A stretch of 64,000 nucleotides of DNA from Anticarsia gemmatalis (Eukaryota > Arthropoda > Insecta > Lepidoptera > Erebidae): positions 5,759,001 to 5,823,000 of the forward strand of contig NC_134754.1 in the NCBI RefSeq assembly GCF_050436995.1, written 5' to 3'. Shown one piece after another: positions 49,401 through 62,653 of this stretch; within the stretch, counting starts at the first letter, position 1, and the number at the start of each line of letters is the position of its first letter. The position numbers were made by a program, and so were the translations under genes. Below the pieces are notes generated by a model. The model saw only the letters and a program-made list of their open reading frames with translations. It did no database searches and was not told where the DNA came from.

Positions 49401-51878
49401 TAAGTAGACGTTTAAAACTGAAATTATATTTACAGAAGGTTGGGATCCGAAATGCAATATTTTGAACTGGACACACAAAGCATAACCGTAAACCATGAAA
49501 TAAAATTAGCGTATAAAATATTCTTCGAATAATAAACTGTGTCTGCCTTTTCGAATACTTTATTACACTTTTAATGCGAGGCACTTCTTTATATCGTTTA
49601 TGCAGAGGTCAAATAAAAATTTGGGAAGGATGGTTTCATTAAAGTATATCATAAAAAATACATAAATATGAATGATTAAGGTACCTACACATCATATCGA
49701 GGATGCTGTGGGCTCATTCTCAAGAAATTACAGTTTACGACATCTTGCAAACAAAGTAACATTACGAACAAACGATTGATGCCGCTTTAACTCGTTTTAA
49801 TTACATTTTTAACTACATACGGGTTCATTTAAAAAAGCTGTCGTCTGATTAACTTCAAATTTTATTGCGATCTCTCCAAGAACCGTTACTTCGGTCATAA
49901 TACGAACGCTTTTACATCAAATCAAAACAAAGTAGGTAATTTTCTTATATCGACATAACGACAACGACGGCTTAACGACCCGCAATACACTATTTAGATT
50001 GACATTTTTATTATGATTCCCACAAAATAGCTCTCTAATACTCAGTAATTAGTACGATAAGAGGTGCCGGCCGCGACGCAATCAATCGGTGCCACTTTGT
50101 AATGATAACTCGCCTTGTCGCCGCACGCCGCAAGCCGTTGATTGATAGAATCAACCTACCTACCACTTAGACAACAACTACGGGGAAATTAAGACATTCC
50201 CAGCGCTAATGGAAAATGTGATCCATCAAATGACCCCAAATTAAGGCACGATATCGAATAGCCTACATCTTATCTAAATGACGGCAATGTTTTTTATGGA
50301 AACAATTAGGACAGTAACCCTTTATGGTTGACGAGAGGTATAAAATGAACGTTTGTCGACAATGTAGGGGAAAGTGAATGCCTGTAGGGTGAACACGACA
50401 GTAAGCGTCAGTCGTTGAGATAATTAAGCGGTGGGAGCCAATGTCGCGCGGGGCTGCACCTCAACGTGACGACAATGATCGTTGAGCTCGAGTGCCCTAC
50501 TACAAGGCCCACTTCAGAATAAGGAGCTGTTGTGTGGTCTAAACAAAAATAATAATAAACATTTTGTTGATGACTATAAAAGTGTTAGCTAATATCTTAA
50601 GTGGCCGGTGAAACTACTTATTTGACAATATTACTCGAGTGTAGCATAAATTAGATAACCAAATTGTTTGAGAATTAGAACTGCCATCAGAACGTTGAAT
50701 GAAAACAGGAATAGCTTATAACTTTGACCAAACTTCATCTGTTGCGCCAGTCAGGTGAAAACTGGTCCCATTTGTAAGGAAAAACAAATTGCCACTTTCA
50801 TTACGACATTCGGAAAAGTTCACTGCGATTTCACAGCTCATTCAGTTTTGATGGTGTTATTAGAACTTCATTTGTAAACTTACTGTCAACGTTACTGCGG
50901 TCAAATAGAGGTCTAAACCTCTTTATTAGATAAAAACAAACTTAAGTACTTAAGAGGCAGTAAGGATACTATGAATAATAGATAGATAGGTAGGTATATC
51001 ATAAAAAACTTGATATAGTTGCGACTCTTTAAGGTAGTTAAATATTACTAGTTATAGCTGGAGCCTGGAACATTGTCACATTAACCGTTAAAATCAAAGA
51101 AGAAGAGTATTAGATATGTCTGTGTAGAGACAGGAAGTCGGACCGGGGTCATTTCACACTCGGTCGGGTTTCAATTTGCCGCGGACCGTGCTTCTGTTTA
51201 TCGATGTCCGTCCGACTTTTCAACACAATGTAGGAATCCGGCTGTGAGACGTCGAAAACATATTATGGAGTTTTTATTACGCACTTGGCATACTAAATTC
51301 TGCCTTAAATAATACAGCGTTAAAGAAATACAGAAATGACTCGTAATTCGAACAAAATCTATTAAACAAATAACAGAGTTGAGTGTAATTTACAAAATTA
51401 TTAATTCCGTCCAAAATTGCTTAAATAAGAAATGATTAACAGACGCCCCAACCATCATTATACTATAATTGCTACAACGAGATGGCCATTGGCAAATTGC
51501 AGTCGTAAAAATGAGTTTCGACAAGCGGTATGTAAATAAAAATTATAAGTATCACCCGGAGAAGGCGTAACAGGCTGAATAATATTTGACAGGCAGTAAA
51601 TATTAAATTGGACGAAAGGATCTCTTGCAACAAAAAACCGCCGGTATGCCGACTGACAATCATAACTGAACGGGCCCGTGGATGAAACGGCGACTCATCG
51701 TAACTCTGTTAAACTTACAAGGTGAGGACGTGTTATCTCAATGTTTTAACAATAGAATATTTTTCATTGCATTGTATGGGGCACGACAAAAAATAGATAA
51801 TGCATAGATATCGCGCCTCCAACTACGGGTCGACGTACTGACAGCTTTAATTAAATTCGCCGGCGGCGCACTGTTTTA

Positions 51879-51896
51879 ATTTGTTTTAAAACAAAT
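51879..51896. promoter_or_regulatory. 18-bp perfect palindrome (forkhead-like half-sites)
   Basis: ATTTGTTTTAAAACAAAT is an exact palindrome. TGTTTT/AAAACA resembles a forkhead core. It lies just after a GC-rich spot (51859-51870). AT-rich palindromes arise by chance fairly often. Confidence 0.3.
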
Positions 51897-52524
51897 CTAA
51901 TCAATAAACATTCAAAACGTCAAGCACGAAAACGCGTCGGCCATTCAAATATTGTTTCTCGAGCGAACGCCGGGGGAATTATCACGATGATAAATAAGAT
52001 ACACGAGCGCTGGGACAAGGGAGCCAATCACCATACATCACCGGGAAACATCCAAATAAAACTCAGTGAAACAAAAAGGTACGTGTTTTTGTGTCATGAA
52101 CAGAGTGCCAAAGGAAAACAAATTGTAGCAAGGGAGAGATTGTATCATGCTAGGCGCCTTCAAAGACGTGAAAACTAATTAAGATCGGACGCTTTTCTAA
52201 GGCGATAACTTGCAACAGACAGACGGCCGGACGTGTTTGTGTATTGGCAATCAAAACAATTAACTTTTTGCCGTGTTCACCACTATCTAAACAAAACGGA
52301 TGTAACTGAGTTTTTTAACTCGATCGATGGCCTACCTACTCGTAAGATTTGTTGTTGTTATTTCTTTAAATAACGATCATTCATAAACTTAGATAATATG
52401 ATTACTTACAAAACAAAACTTTTCAAATTAAACAAATAATAGATATAATTCAAAACATACAAAATCTGTGCTAAAACAACGAACGGAAATTACAAAAGTT
52501 TCTAACAAAATAAAAATAAAAGCG

Positions 52525-52795
52525 CTAACTAAACGCCGCGGCGCGATCGAAGCGTGAAATAAATAAAATGGAAGCGCCTCGCAAACGAGAAAAAAGGTAT
52601 AAAAATTGTGGCGTTAATTTTCCAGCGAGATTTCCCAGCAGTCTCCGGGCACGGGGGAAGGCGGCGCGTGCACTGGACACGTGAATTAAAACCGTTAACA
52701 ATGGCATCGCGACGCGCTCCTTAATGAACTCGCGCCTCGGGCGCCGCCGCCGCCACCACATCGCTACCGTTCCTTCTATAAAACCCCCCACATGT
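52525..52795. promoter_or_regulatory. GC/CpG-rich island with E-box and TATA-like motifs
   Basis: About 270 bases rich in CpG inside AT-rich DNA. It contains TATAAAAA at about 52599-52606, an E-box CACGTG within GGACACGTGAA at about 52680, and CTATAAAACC near 52778. The minus-strand 88-codon frame (Arg-rich, starting at 52791) has no recognisable domain and probably reflects the GC composition. A promoter or enhancer is the likelier reading. Confidence 0.3.
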
Positions 52796-55700
52796 TACCA
52801 AGATAAGTATATGAATCTTAGAATGCAATTATTGATCATATTATAAATTACCGAAACCAAATTTGAAATACGAATATTGCACCCAATATGCCTGGAACAG
52901 GTCACAATCGATGCATACTCCGTACATAAAGCGTGAAACAATTCGCCCGTATGTGATAATCGAGCCGTTTGTCAAGTTAAAGGCGCTAATCTTCAGATCG
53001 GTGGGAACTGTCACAAAGATTGGCAATTTGTCCCTTGAATATTCAGTATTATAGCCGGATAATTACCTTAGTAAATAACGAGCATAGCCCCCATACCATA
53101 AAAGAGCAAAATTTCCGCTGCAAGAGGGAAAAGGCGTTATTGAAAAAGAGGCGAGCTGATATATAAATAAAATACGGGTTCAGCTATCGGCGGCTTGTTA
53201 TCGCATGCCTCGATCGTGGCTATTACGCCAAAGTATCGGTTATTCGAGCGGCCGTGGGCACAGTTTGCTTTGCACAGCGCCGACGCGCCGCTAGTGCCGC
53301 TACCTCGTTATAATAATGTGAACTTCGGGAATTGCGACTTCTTCGGAGTGGAGCCGATAAAATATTTAACATTTTTGGGGAACGCCCTAATAAAATCGAG
53401 CTATTAAATAAAATTAACCCAATAAATCTAAATAATTGCACCAGAAATTTTGTATTATCCTGATGAGATATTGTTCATTTCTTAAATGGTCTTTATTACG
53501 CCGCAAATCTCTCATTTTTATAGAAAATGCAACATAGCACAAATTCAGTGTTAAAATAAAATATTGTTAAAAACTGAATCTACTGGACAGTATTCTTTGT
53601 TCGGCGTCAGAAAGAATTTCTTTTACATACATAATAATTGCGAGTTGTCTCGGGGCGTCACGATCCTGATGCATAATGACAAAGTGCGCAGTGACGTGAA
53701 AATTGCTCTTCGTACTTCTCTACATTACGTTTCTTCATACCTCGGTCTTGCTCTTCACACGTACATTTATTTACAAATATGAATGTAATTATTGACCAAT
53801 GAGAGCCTGCCGCGATAGTTTAAACGGTTTTATAGCGGCGGTCTGCTACAGTTTTATGTTCTTACTACATAGTTGATATTGACCATTAGTTATCGTATAA
53901 GAGTGATTATAGGTAGCAATATAGCCTGTTGATGTAAAAATGACTGCAATATGCTAAAACACACCGAGTATAATAACTGTTTGCCATTTTGTGATAGGAT
54001 GTTTTTTTAAAAAGGAATGCGATAAGAGTAACACAAAAAGTTATAGCAAAATCAAAAAGGTGTGCGCTAACGAAGTTCTAGACCTTAACGACGGGTTGCG
54101 AGTGATTGACAAGAACAGAATAAGAACGTTCACGCCTCGTGATGTGAAAAACAAGTCTTTACAAGCCGCCTTATAAAGCGGCTGCACCTAACCGTGTACC
54201 AAGTGTGGAAATAATTAATATTTTGCTAAAGATATTTTTTAAACCAACAGACTTCGTAAGAAACTAGCAGTCGCCGACAGCGCTTTATTTTTCTTAGGAT
54301 TAGATCTATAAGCTAATTTAGGCACTATTCAATTCATATAATTGACTTGTCAAAATATAATTAAACACAATAATAAAAATAACACAGTACTTTTTGAAGT
54401 CGCAAAGAAAAGGAATAAAAAGCAAAAGCATAATAAAATACGTCTTTACAAGGAGGTAGAAATCTTGGTAGCGTGAAATATAAACGACGTCATTTGAATT
54501 ATTCCCTTTACAAAACAATCTTAATATGTAATGGCACATCTACTAGCACTTTATCTCGGCAAGTGGAGCCGGTTCTCGGAGCCAAGTGACGTTGGATCCA
54601 GTAATTGTATGCTCGATCCGTTGGCGCATCTCAGATAACATGACTAATTTGCGATGTGCTAATCATGACGCCATTACTTACGTATTAAGTGCTTTTTAAT
54701 TTTTTTCTTTTTGTCATTTTATTTTTTTGTCAAATTATCACGTTATTTTTTTGTAATAGGAGGCTTTTTCCTGATAGTAAACTATTCGAAATTTGGTGTT
54801 ACATAAGTATCGCACTTATTATAAACGTGGTCTTGTCCCTTAGTAAGTACTCGGGTCCTTAAATACTGTGTTAAAGATAGATGCAAAAAAATGAAAAGGA
54901 AAACAAGACTATTGCTTCATTTTGGAAACTTTCCTGTCGTGCTAGTAATCTAGCCGTATTAATCTTATTAGCATGCGAATTCGAAAGTTAAATGCAAACA
55001 TTACGAGATAAATGACATAGAAAATTACAAAGAAATTTTAATTTACCAACAACTTTGCTTGACACACATTGAAAAGACTGTCTCCGAACAAAAATCCTTA
55101 AAACGCTCAGACGTAATTGGATTTCGCTCACAATAAGCCCCTGCCGACTAATTTCGTGAAAATAAAATTTGCTCACAAAAGCTACAACACAAAAAGGCAA
55201 ATAAAATTTGTATGTGTCAAGACAGTTAAATCGAGGTAACGAGATGCTTTCCGAAAGCATTCGGGATGAAGGTGCGCTCAAAAGCAATCTGCGGGTTCGT
55301 CTCGCCAAACGTACAGAAATATTCCGCCTTGAGTATTTGAAATTGAAACATGCCGACTCTTCACATTATTTTATTATAGGGGTAAAGATATTTTACATAA
55401 TTATATGCGTTTAAGTTTACGACCGTATTCTTTTATTATCAATTAAAACAAAAATGTACCGCTTAATTTTAATTTGCAGCCCTACCTTGTAAATAATTAC
55501 CATTCGAAGGGGAAAAAACAATTATTTTTAAATTGTATCAATGTAAATCTCAATTTACTTATATTTAACAAAATGTATTGTTCTTGTGAATAACAAATTC
55601 AACTCGTTACACAAATAAAGATAAAGTGAAATCTGTTTCGCAGTCTTTGAATTCACTTGCAAGTTTGTCTTATTCGCTCAAAACACGCCAGTCAAAGTCG

Positions 55701-58400
55701 GAAATGGAACAACATTTTGGCGTTTAACCAAACGCTTTAGTTGATCCCCGAGTTTGACTAGTAGAAATAGGTTTGACAACTATTCAGCCTTTGACTGTAC
55801 CATCAACGAGAAATTCAATTTAATTTAATGACACTTAACAATTAATCGGAACACGGATTTATTTTGTTGTCCACATTCAGTTATGAATTTCTGATCTGGC
55901 GGGTGCATTTTTATTAAGTTTTGGACTTAAATACTGGAAAAATCCAATGTCATTTAACCAACTAGGGAATAAAACATAATGAGCAAGTATTTATAGCTTA
56001 AATAACAGCACGGAAACTAAACGCAAAAGCATATTCATAACTCTACTATTAATATAAATGATGTATAGTAAAAAAAACATTGAATATTTTTATAACGGCC
56101 TTGTTTATGGTCTATAATAGATGTGCTATAGTTTCGATCGAACCGCTAGTTAAATAACTAAATTGCTTTTGGTTCAATGATGTGATTATAGATATCTTTA
56201 TTGGGTGATTCACACATTTCGATAGCAGTATAGAGAATTAATAACTAGAATTATGAACTGTATTTTCCTTATATGGCATCAAGATAAATATTATTATGAT
56301 ACTTGTTGGCAATTGGATCGTGACATTTAAAGCAACATACTAACGCAAATATTTGTGCTTTTGCAATCTGAATTACCAAAGGTCTTGCAAACATCCTTAG
56401 GCGATGTGTAAGCCTTAATGCAAATTCTACAAATAAAAGAGACAGTTCGGGCGAAAATATATTGTGTTTCATATCTATGAGGGTTGGGCTTGTATCTGTG
56501 GTAGTGGTGCAATTTTACTGTCAGGTGTAAACAAACAGTGTGTTAGCGAGTGAGTGATCCATCCTGCTACAAGTCTGATTGCCCTTATTTTACTTGCCTG
56601 ATCACTACGCTATATACCCTAAAGCTGTAATTTTTAGATACTTGAAAATAAGTTGCACGTCGTAAATAAATGAAAATTATAGCTTTTGTTATTGACAAAA
56701 CATACAGTTGACTTTTGCTATCTGTACGACGTTAAAGTGGAATGTTTTTCTGTCTCTATAAGGTGCTATTGAATACCACGTATAATAAAGATAATAACAG
56801 GGGAAATAATAATAAAGACGACGTCTATTTATATGTTTATCAGCTTTACAAAATAAATTCGGAATCGAAAGCTGGTCAAATCGTCATCTTATTGTTAATT
56901 TTGGTTTATACAACATACAACAGTCATTAAAGAGTTACAGACATAAAAGAGTAACAAAATTTTATTTTCCATAAAATGTTAGAAATATTGTAAATCTTAA
57001 AACATCGTGGATCTGCAGACCCGTCGAAATGTTTCGAAATAATTTGGTATTACAATCGTTTCTATTTAAGGGTCTCACGAATTACTGTGAATCAAACAGT
57101 TACCACCGACTTGTAATCTGCGGCAATATTTGCCGCCATATATAGCAACATCAAATGTTGGCACAGCAATCGAATTGGAACGAGATACGAAAGCAAAGCG
57201 CGAATTGTATCGCCTGCGGCAAAGCTCTCCCGGTACGACTTGAGAATGCGCTCGCGTTGCATCCCCGATCTGCCGCCGATAATTTAATTGGGTACCTGAC
57301 ATTTAATCAATACAGTTGATTAAATTAATTGAACGATACAAACCGATGTACTTTTATGGAGTGCGTAGTTATTCGCTTTGGCGGCTCGGGGTTCTTGCCC
57401 TTTTTTGGAGTTCCGCTCATATGTGATAAAGATCGAAGCGCAACTGTCACCGCGATAGTGTACGACTGTACATCTGCAGAAAGGGCGATACGTAATATTA
57501 TTAATTTCGCTTTTCACACGCAGTCGCGTGAACTGGTTCAAATGTGCCAGTTTAATCATTTACTTACGAAATGCGTGAGCAAAGTGTAAAACAAATGACT
57601 TTACTTTCAATTTCATTGTCTGTCATAAATAAAAACGTTGCTAATGTGAAAATAATTGCAGTAACAATTCTACGTTTGAATTTTCATTCATACAGAAGTT
57701 CACACATGAGAAAATAATCACGAAGAGGCATTCATAAAATGACAAAAGCGACCAAAATTACAATAACGGCACAGTATGTCGCGGGAACCAAAATACGATG
57801 GTCAAATATGTTACGTATTAGAGACGGGTCTATTAGCCTCACAATGGCTCTCTAATAATATTTATACGAACAGTGCATAGCGGTAATTTCATCATATCAG
57901 ATCAGATACACGTAATGACTCGGTATAATTTTACAAGGTAAGTACTTAAATTAGCTGGCTACAAAAAATAGCCGTGAGAGTTGTCTTAAAGCTTACAGCG
58001 TTCACTTTCTAAAACTATTGAGCCGAAAGTGTGATTGTATTCACTTTTTGCTTGTTTGTAGAAAATTTTCGCGGCAACATAAACAATAAACAGAATCATT
58101 TCCCGGCGGTGCAATTTAGAAACTTTTCCGTACGAATAGATATTATTTCCTTTTTTCACGTCAAAAAGTCATTTCTCGGATCAATAAACAAGAAAGCACA
58201 TTCGGTAAATTAAATTACGTGAGTGAAAATGCGGATACGGAAAATGTTTCTTGATTAGAACAGTTAACGTGATGTGTTTTAATAATAACAATATCAGCTC
58301 CTTTCTGGATGAATTGTTATCCCCGAAAGAATATTATTACACAATTTTCTAAGTCACACAGACTTATTATATTATTGGTAATCTGAGCCAGTTTTTATTA
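52796..58400. other. Gene-poor region, 5.6 kb
   Basis: A second GC-rich patch lies at about 53185-53340, just after a TATATAAA at 53160-53167. Frames are open on both strands there, with no known motif. Other frames (54988-55308 minus; 57329-57589 plus) match nothing recognised. Confidence 0.5.
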
Positions 58401-58479
58401 ATTATATTTTTTATCAGAATGATACTCATTTTGTAAAATTATTATAGAATTATAATTCGTACATCATACACTTTTGCCT

Positions 58480-58619
58480 ACTGCTTAAGATTTAACAGAC
58501 CCTAAATAACTTTTTGTCGATTGCACAAATGTTCGTTCGCTGTAGGAATCGAACCCACGACCTCCCCACGCACTAGCAGTGGCGTGGCGACTATCTTAAC
58601 CACTGCACCACGGAGGCCG
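58480..58619 (-). mobile_element. tRNA-derived SINE
   Basis: On the minus strand the unit begins GGCCTCCGTGGTGCAGTGG at 58618. It has a Pol III A box TGGTGCAGTGG (58610-58600) and a B box GGTTCGATTCC (58555-58545), 44 bases apart. The tRNA-like part ends near 58540 and continues into an unrelated tail (ACATTTGTGCAATCGAC and beyond). The region does not fold as a full tRNA with anticodon and acceptor stems. The GGCCTCCGTGG start is common in lepidopteran SINEs. The 3' boundary and target duplication are uncertain. Confidence 0.75.
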
Positions 58620-60680
58620 TCCAATTTTATTGTCTGTCTCATAAGACAGTTTCCATAAACTGTTCCTCAGTATGTACTTTCTCTTGTTCTTTCTTTACTT
58701 GATAAACGAGCCTCATGAGCCGGACACACAAACACCGGAAGCACAACTGATTTATGCCTTCGCCTCTATTATTTAGAAATCTACGGATCTTAATATGCCA
58801 ATAAACTGTTCAAGATAAGTTATAGAATATGCAAATTCGGTCAAAATATTGTTCCTATAGCGTTTTAAGACGCCAATAAATTATACTGTGATATAAACGT
58901 TTAAGTATCAATTATTTGAACAAAGCTACTGTCTGTACGGAACATGGTGTAAATACGTTGAGAGATTTATTTTATTCAAAGTAAAGTTTTAGTATGAAAG
59001 CATTTTTCCTATTCACTTTCTAGAATGAAGTGTTTAGAGATTATTATCAGGTATTCTAACAATAAAGAAGAAAAAGCCAATAAATTCTAACAAAACTGTA
59101 ACAAACGAACACAGAATTTTGATTTACTCACATTAGTATCGTTTATTTTCAAAGAAGCCTACAGGATCATAAATAATGTCCGAATCTCAACAGAGTACGA
59201 GATAGCACAAAAAGTGATACAAAGGCGAAGCATTCGATACCTTTTCGTAGAAGACGAGGAAAGAATTCAAATTTAAAAGTGACTTTGGGACGCTAAAAAT
59301 TCGCAAAAATAAAATAGCATGAAGACAAAGATCACCGACGGCCTGTTTGAACCGTGTTACGACAAGAAAATTGTGTGATCTACAAATGATATACCTTATA
59401 TTGTGTTTTCTAAAGGACAAACCAACCTATTGATAGAAACGACCGTTCAAAGCGACCCAGCCAATTACTAGTAATAACCATCGAACAAATACAAAAGCGA
59501 TGGCGCATAAAGACAAGCGCGAGCCTCATTCAAAATGCAGATAATTGACAAATAAGATTTGATACTCACTAACTGGAGCGTGAAATTTAAATCAACGACA
59601 ACAAACAATTCCGCGACCATAATAGAAACGAATGCCAAACTTTAGAACTCCATTAAAGCGGTATCCGAACTTCCCATTCGGGGGCGAGCAGGCGAGTTTC
59701 ACGCAGAAATGTATATTTTATTCATCTACAACATGCCGCGCCTCCACGATTGGTATCCGATAAAACTTCACTAAGCAAAAATAAGCAACACGAATAAGTG
59801 TACCTGTCACTCGGCCCTTGTTCTTGTTTCTAAAATTTGTATAAAATATTCTGAAATGGCAGCGTCGCCGACAATGGTTTCTGTGGCGAATAATAAGACT
59901 AATACAAAACGAATAACATTAAACAATTCTACCAAAAATGATTTCTGAATTTAAATCCGATTGTGATCTAACAACAAACAATAGTATGGTATTATAGGGT
60001 ACGAGATGATTAAAATTATATATTTAGTTATTCATTTAGTTACTAGGATGAAATCGTATTAAATAATTCGTTCATAATTATTGCTTGTTCTTTAGTGTCG
60101 TTTTATTAATTGGACAATGTGCATTTTTTTATAAGAATAGTAATGTTAAATACAAGCGTGGTAGAATCAAACATTTTCACCGTATCCAAAATTTAAGCAA
60201 ATTAAAACACTTTTCAAGATGTTCAGTGTACTGTGTTAAACAGAGTTCGAAAATAATAATTCTTTAAGGAAAGCAAAACTTTTTATTTCGGTATCATTGG
60301 TTCACAGCTTTAAATACCACCACAGCACATATTTAACTCCTACTGAGAATCCAATTAATCCCTAATTCCTTACATTTTAAGACACACCACGTTTCTTCGA
60401 ACACCGATCGACAATACGTGTCAGTCATTCCATTAATGTCTTGGTTTCCTAAAACAACGCAACTCTTGCCTTTGAAGAAATATTTGACGCTTCGGTGACA
60501 AAGATGTTTTCTCACGTGTTTTTATTTTTTATCTATATCGTGGGAACTTGAAACTGCACAAAAACTATTTCACCTAATTAATGATATCTGTAGTAGTAAA
60601 CAGGGAGCCGCCACACATGTTCCATATTATGCTGATGGTTACAAACCATTATTGATGTATTAGCGAATCCAGATGTGTGA
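58620..60680. other. AT-rich DNA without recognisable features
   Basis: No exon, RNA gene or transposon terminus was recognised. The open frames at 59187-59420 and 60085-60267 look like chance. Confidence 0.5.
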
Positions 60681-60686
60681 ATTTGA

Positions 60687-60720
60687 TATAAAAAGTGGTT
60701 TGTCTAGCGCAGACAGTGTC
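60687..60720 (+). promoter_or_regulatory. Candidate core promoter: TATA box and ACAGT initiator
   Basis: TATAAAAA at 60687-60694 is followed by ACAGT at 60713-60717, with the initiator A at 60715, 28 bases from the first T. ACAGT is one of the common arthropod cap-site sequences. Downstream the sequence becomes GC-rich (60720-60750), as in a 5' leader. The first ATG is at 60767 (23-codon frame). A second ATG at about 60863 leads to CA|GTAAGG, a good splice donor, near 60880. The gene it would serve is not visible. Confidence 0.4.
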
Positions 60721-60939
60721 GGAGCGGGCGGCGGACGGTGTCCGGCGTCACAATAGCACAATTAAAATGCCAACAAGTCCGGTTGCCAGCCCAATCCAAT
60801 TACAGTGGACACCGATTCCAAAGAGTAATTGGAACTGAGACTATACGGGAGCCGGCGAAATACATGGGAGAGAACGCGGCAGTAAGGACTTCTGTCGGCA
60901 ATTACTATTTAGCCAACGCAACTTTATATACTTGCTAAT

Positions 60940-62270
60940 ACTCTGCTGCTAATATACGATTCGATTTATTGTACACGAAACTGTTTTCAAAACTTCTAAA
61001 GCTATTCTCTATTCATGTTAGTAGATCTAAGCTTAGTTAATTTATGAACATTCATACCAATCCACAATTTCTACAGTTGATAGGTTTTACTAAAACTAAA
61101 CCGATTATGTCTTATGGGTGTTTTCCCACGCGCAAAAATCTGCGAGAAAGGTATAATTTAGAAAAGATGAGGTCTGATTGAATGTTTTTTGTAAAAATAA
61201 CATGTGCTCTTCGAGTTTCCGCTTTTCTCTTCAGTTTAAACTATCACAAAAGCGAATAACTTGAGCGGCTTGGGAGAGGGCGGCCCAAAGCAGATGTTTG
61301 TCTCTACCTGCTGATCGAAAAGGAAACAATGTTAAACTGTAAAACAAACTGCTTGAAGCGCTCTTACTGTATTCTCTTTGGCCTGTACGTGCCACGCTGC
61401 ACGGTTCTGGACACAAAGGCTCAGCTAAATTGAAATAGACAAGATCGACGACAAAATCAGACATGGAAGTTACTTATAATACAATTTGAAGATTTTCGAT
61501 AGTACAAACAGGTTTAAAATCTCATGAAGTGCTTTGTGTGTATACTGACGCAAACATATTAAATGACTTTTACAAAAAAAATGCATTATTTTAAGGTTTT
61601 TAAGTTCATTCAATGGTTATATAGCAGGACAAGATTTTTAAATTAACGTTACAAATGACTCAAGCGTTCCAAAATACGATTTATTTTATATTATCGTCAC
61701 GAGATATGCTCCTTATCTACTCAATTACTTTAAATAATTTAAGCATACACCGTAATGCCGCGAGCGGAGAATACAACGACCGGAGGGACATAAAATCCAA
61801 TCGAATCGTTCGGGTTATCAGCAGTTTCTTTTAAATTAATTTAAATTATAACAGGGCATCATTCTACCGCTGCTTATTAGAGGGGTACTTAACGACAAGT
61901 TATGGTCATTTGCGAGGTGACAAATTAAGATATGTTAATGGGTACGAGCGGTCACTGGTCCAAAGGGATGCTGAACCGCATTAACCTCATTCAACTTCCT
62001 TTGATATCAATTTTAAATAAACTGACCAGACAGTTCAGAGAGTCCGTAAATGCCAAAAATAAATCTGACACCGTGCGCTGAGAATACAGACTGTCGGATT
62101 TAAATGGGACTTTGAAAAAAATACGAGACATCCGCGGTATTGTAGGCGTTACTTTAAATGTATTTTCGCATTGTTGGCAATTCGCGCAGGCATACGGTGC
62201 GTAACATAAATATCGGACACAGTGGGCACGCTCCCGAATGCAATCGACGGTAAATAAATCGGTGCGCATC
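60940..62270. other. AT-rich DNA, nothing recognised
   Basis: Frames at 61231-61464 and 61991-62269 (both minus) have no known domains. If the promoter at 60.7 kb is real, this could be the first intron of its gene. Confidence 0.4.
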
Positions 62271-62273
62271 TTT

Positions 62274-62653
62274 TCAGTCGGACGATGTCGGTTGGCCCCC
62301 GGCGGCGCCGCGCAGTAAATTGCACCGAAAAAGAACGAGCCAATATGGCAGCCGTATCGAACGGTGCTAAGTTACGATCGGGCGCGACACGGGGCGCTAA
62401 GTGGCCTATCGTGTTTTCAAAAATTCAAAAACCGGGATTGTCGTTTAGGGAAAAACACACCGGGATTCGACGACCGAGGCCTCCCCCATTAATCAGGCTT
62501 AAAGGGGTCAGGAGCGTTTCCGTACAATGCCGTGGCGCCGAGACGTTTGGACGCCGAACGGTGGCTTCACCCGGTGTTATCTTTAGCGGCCCAACATTAT
62601 TGCTCACTATTTACTACGGCAGAATTTGCTTTAGTCAATTGACTCGCAAGTGA
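62274..62653 (+). other. GC-rich island with initiator and 102-122 codon frame, doubtful gene
   Basis: TCAGT initiator at 62274-62278 is followed by ATG at 62285 and by CAATATGGCAGC (62341-62352), close to the TISU element that serves as initiator and start codon in genes with short leaders. From the second ATG the frame gives 102 very basic residues, with no recognised domain, to a stop at 62653. Base composition is well above the local GC level. It may be an unannotated short gene, a first exon, or a CpG-rich regulatory element. Confidence 0.2.

Larger units (their letters stand above)
42291..52500. other. Gene-poor region, 10 kb
   Basis: No exon recognised. It includes the CGGGAT cluster at 43411-43456, a GC-rich spot near 43690-43735, and an 18-bp perfect palindrome at 51879-51896. 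Open frames such as 43320-43622 and 43797-44090 (both minus) carry no known domain. Confidence 0.5.

Noticed and set aside
50740..50775. KWDQ-like minus-strand peptide as the missing LSD1 exon
   Set aside because: The expected acidic run after WDQ is absent and a stop follows within nine codons.
58500..58620. A true tRNA gene at the Pol III boxes
   Set aside because: A and B boxes are present, but no acceptor stem or anticodon arm closes and the tail continues into unrelated sequence, so it is a SINE.
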